Below are positions 5,436 to 5,482 of a DNA stretch of 5,482 nt, piece by piece (the stretch's first letter is position 1; every line of letters begins with the position of its first letter). The stretch is from Candidatus Nitrosopumilus sp. (GTDB lineage: Archaea; Thermoproteota; Nitrososphaeria; Nitrososphaerales; Nitrosopumilaceae). Below the pieces are notes generated by a model. It was not told the DNA's origin, did not search any database, and was given only the letters and a program-made list of their open reading frames with translations. The stretch spans positions 1 to 5,482 of the forward strand of contig JABDOO010000036.1 in assembly GCA_013043295.1 (NCBI GenBank), given 5' to 3'. Both the position numbers and the translations under genes were made by a program.

Positions 5436-5482
5436 TTAGACTTCCTTGATTAGTGATTTAATCCCAGAAATACTCTCATCAT
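5436..5482 (-). CDS. Possible C-terminal end of a convergent gene (partial)
   Basis: On the minus strand a frame is open from the right edge to a TAA at 5438-5436, giving the last residues DESISGIKSLIKEV. The pattern of alternating hydrophobic and charged residues fits an amphipathic helix at a protein end, and the frame would converge on the AIM24 gene with 11 bases between stop codons. Fourteen codons are too few to identify a family or to exclude chance. Confidence 0.4.
   Translation of the reverse strand, partial: DESISGIKSLIKEV

Overview
The window looks like a chromosomal segment of an ammonia-oxidising archaeon of the Nitrososphaerota (Thaumarchaeota), most likely a Nitrosopumilus-like lineage. 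The evidence is an archaeal-type elongation factor 2, clearly AT-rich DNA, TATA-type promoters about 26 bases upstream of start codons (leaderless transcripts), and almost no Shine-Dalgarno sites. The lineage is inferred from overall protein and promoter style, not from a database match.

Layout from left to right. Positions 1-102 hold the last 33 codons of an unrecognised plus-strand gene. EF-2 (151-2343, +) follows, with its own promoter. Convergent to it is a short, divergent P-II-like protein (2403-2696, -). After a 197-base divergent intergenic region comes a 62-residue C2H2-type zinc-finger protein (2894-3082, +). Its stop codon lies only 2 bases from the stop of a convergent, membrane-anchored staphylococcal-type nuclease with an Excalibur-like C-terminus (3085-3867, -). 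A 292-base AT-rich intergenic region with promoter-like elements and small inverted repeats leads to a ribbon-helix-helix protein with an uncharacterised C-terminal domain (4160-4702, +). An AIM24/TIGR00266-family protein follows (4753-5424, +). The right edge probably holds the last codons of a convergent minus-strand gene.

The genes do not form an obvious pathway. EF-2 is housekeeping, and the rest look like independent, mostly monocistronic units. Only the ribbon-helix-helix and AIM24 genes (50-base gap, same strand) could share a transcript. Three consecutive genes (nuclease, ribbon-helix-helix, AIM24) have no usable ATG in frame and appear to start at TTG, TTG and GTG.

I see no CRISPR array, insertion sequence, tRNA, rRNA or clear defence system. 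The less ordinary items are the P-II-like protein lacking a normal nucleotide-binding B-loop, the surface nuclease architecture, the two-domain ribbon-helix-helix protein, and a strong Shine-Dalgarno-like sequence with no start codon beside it.
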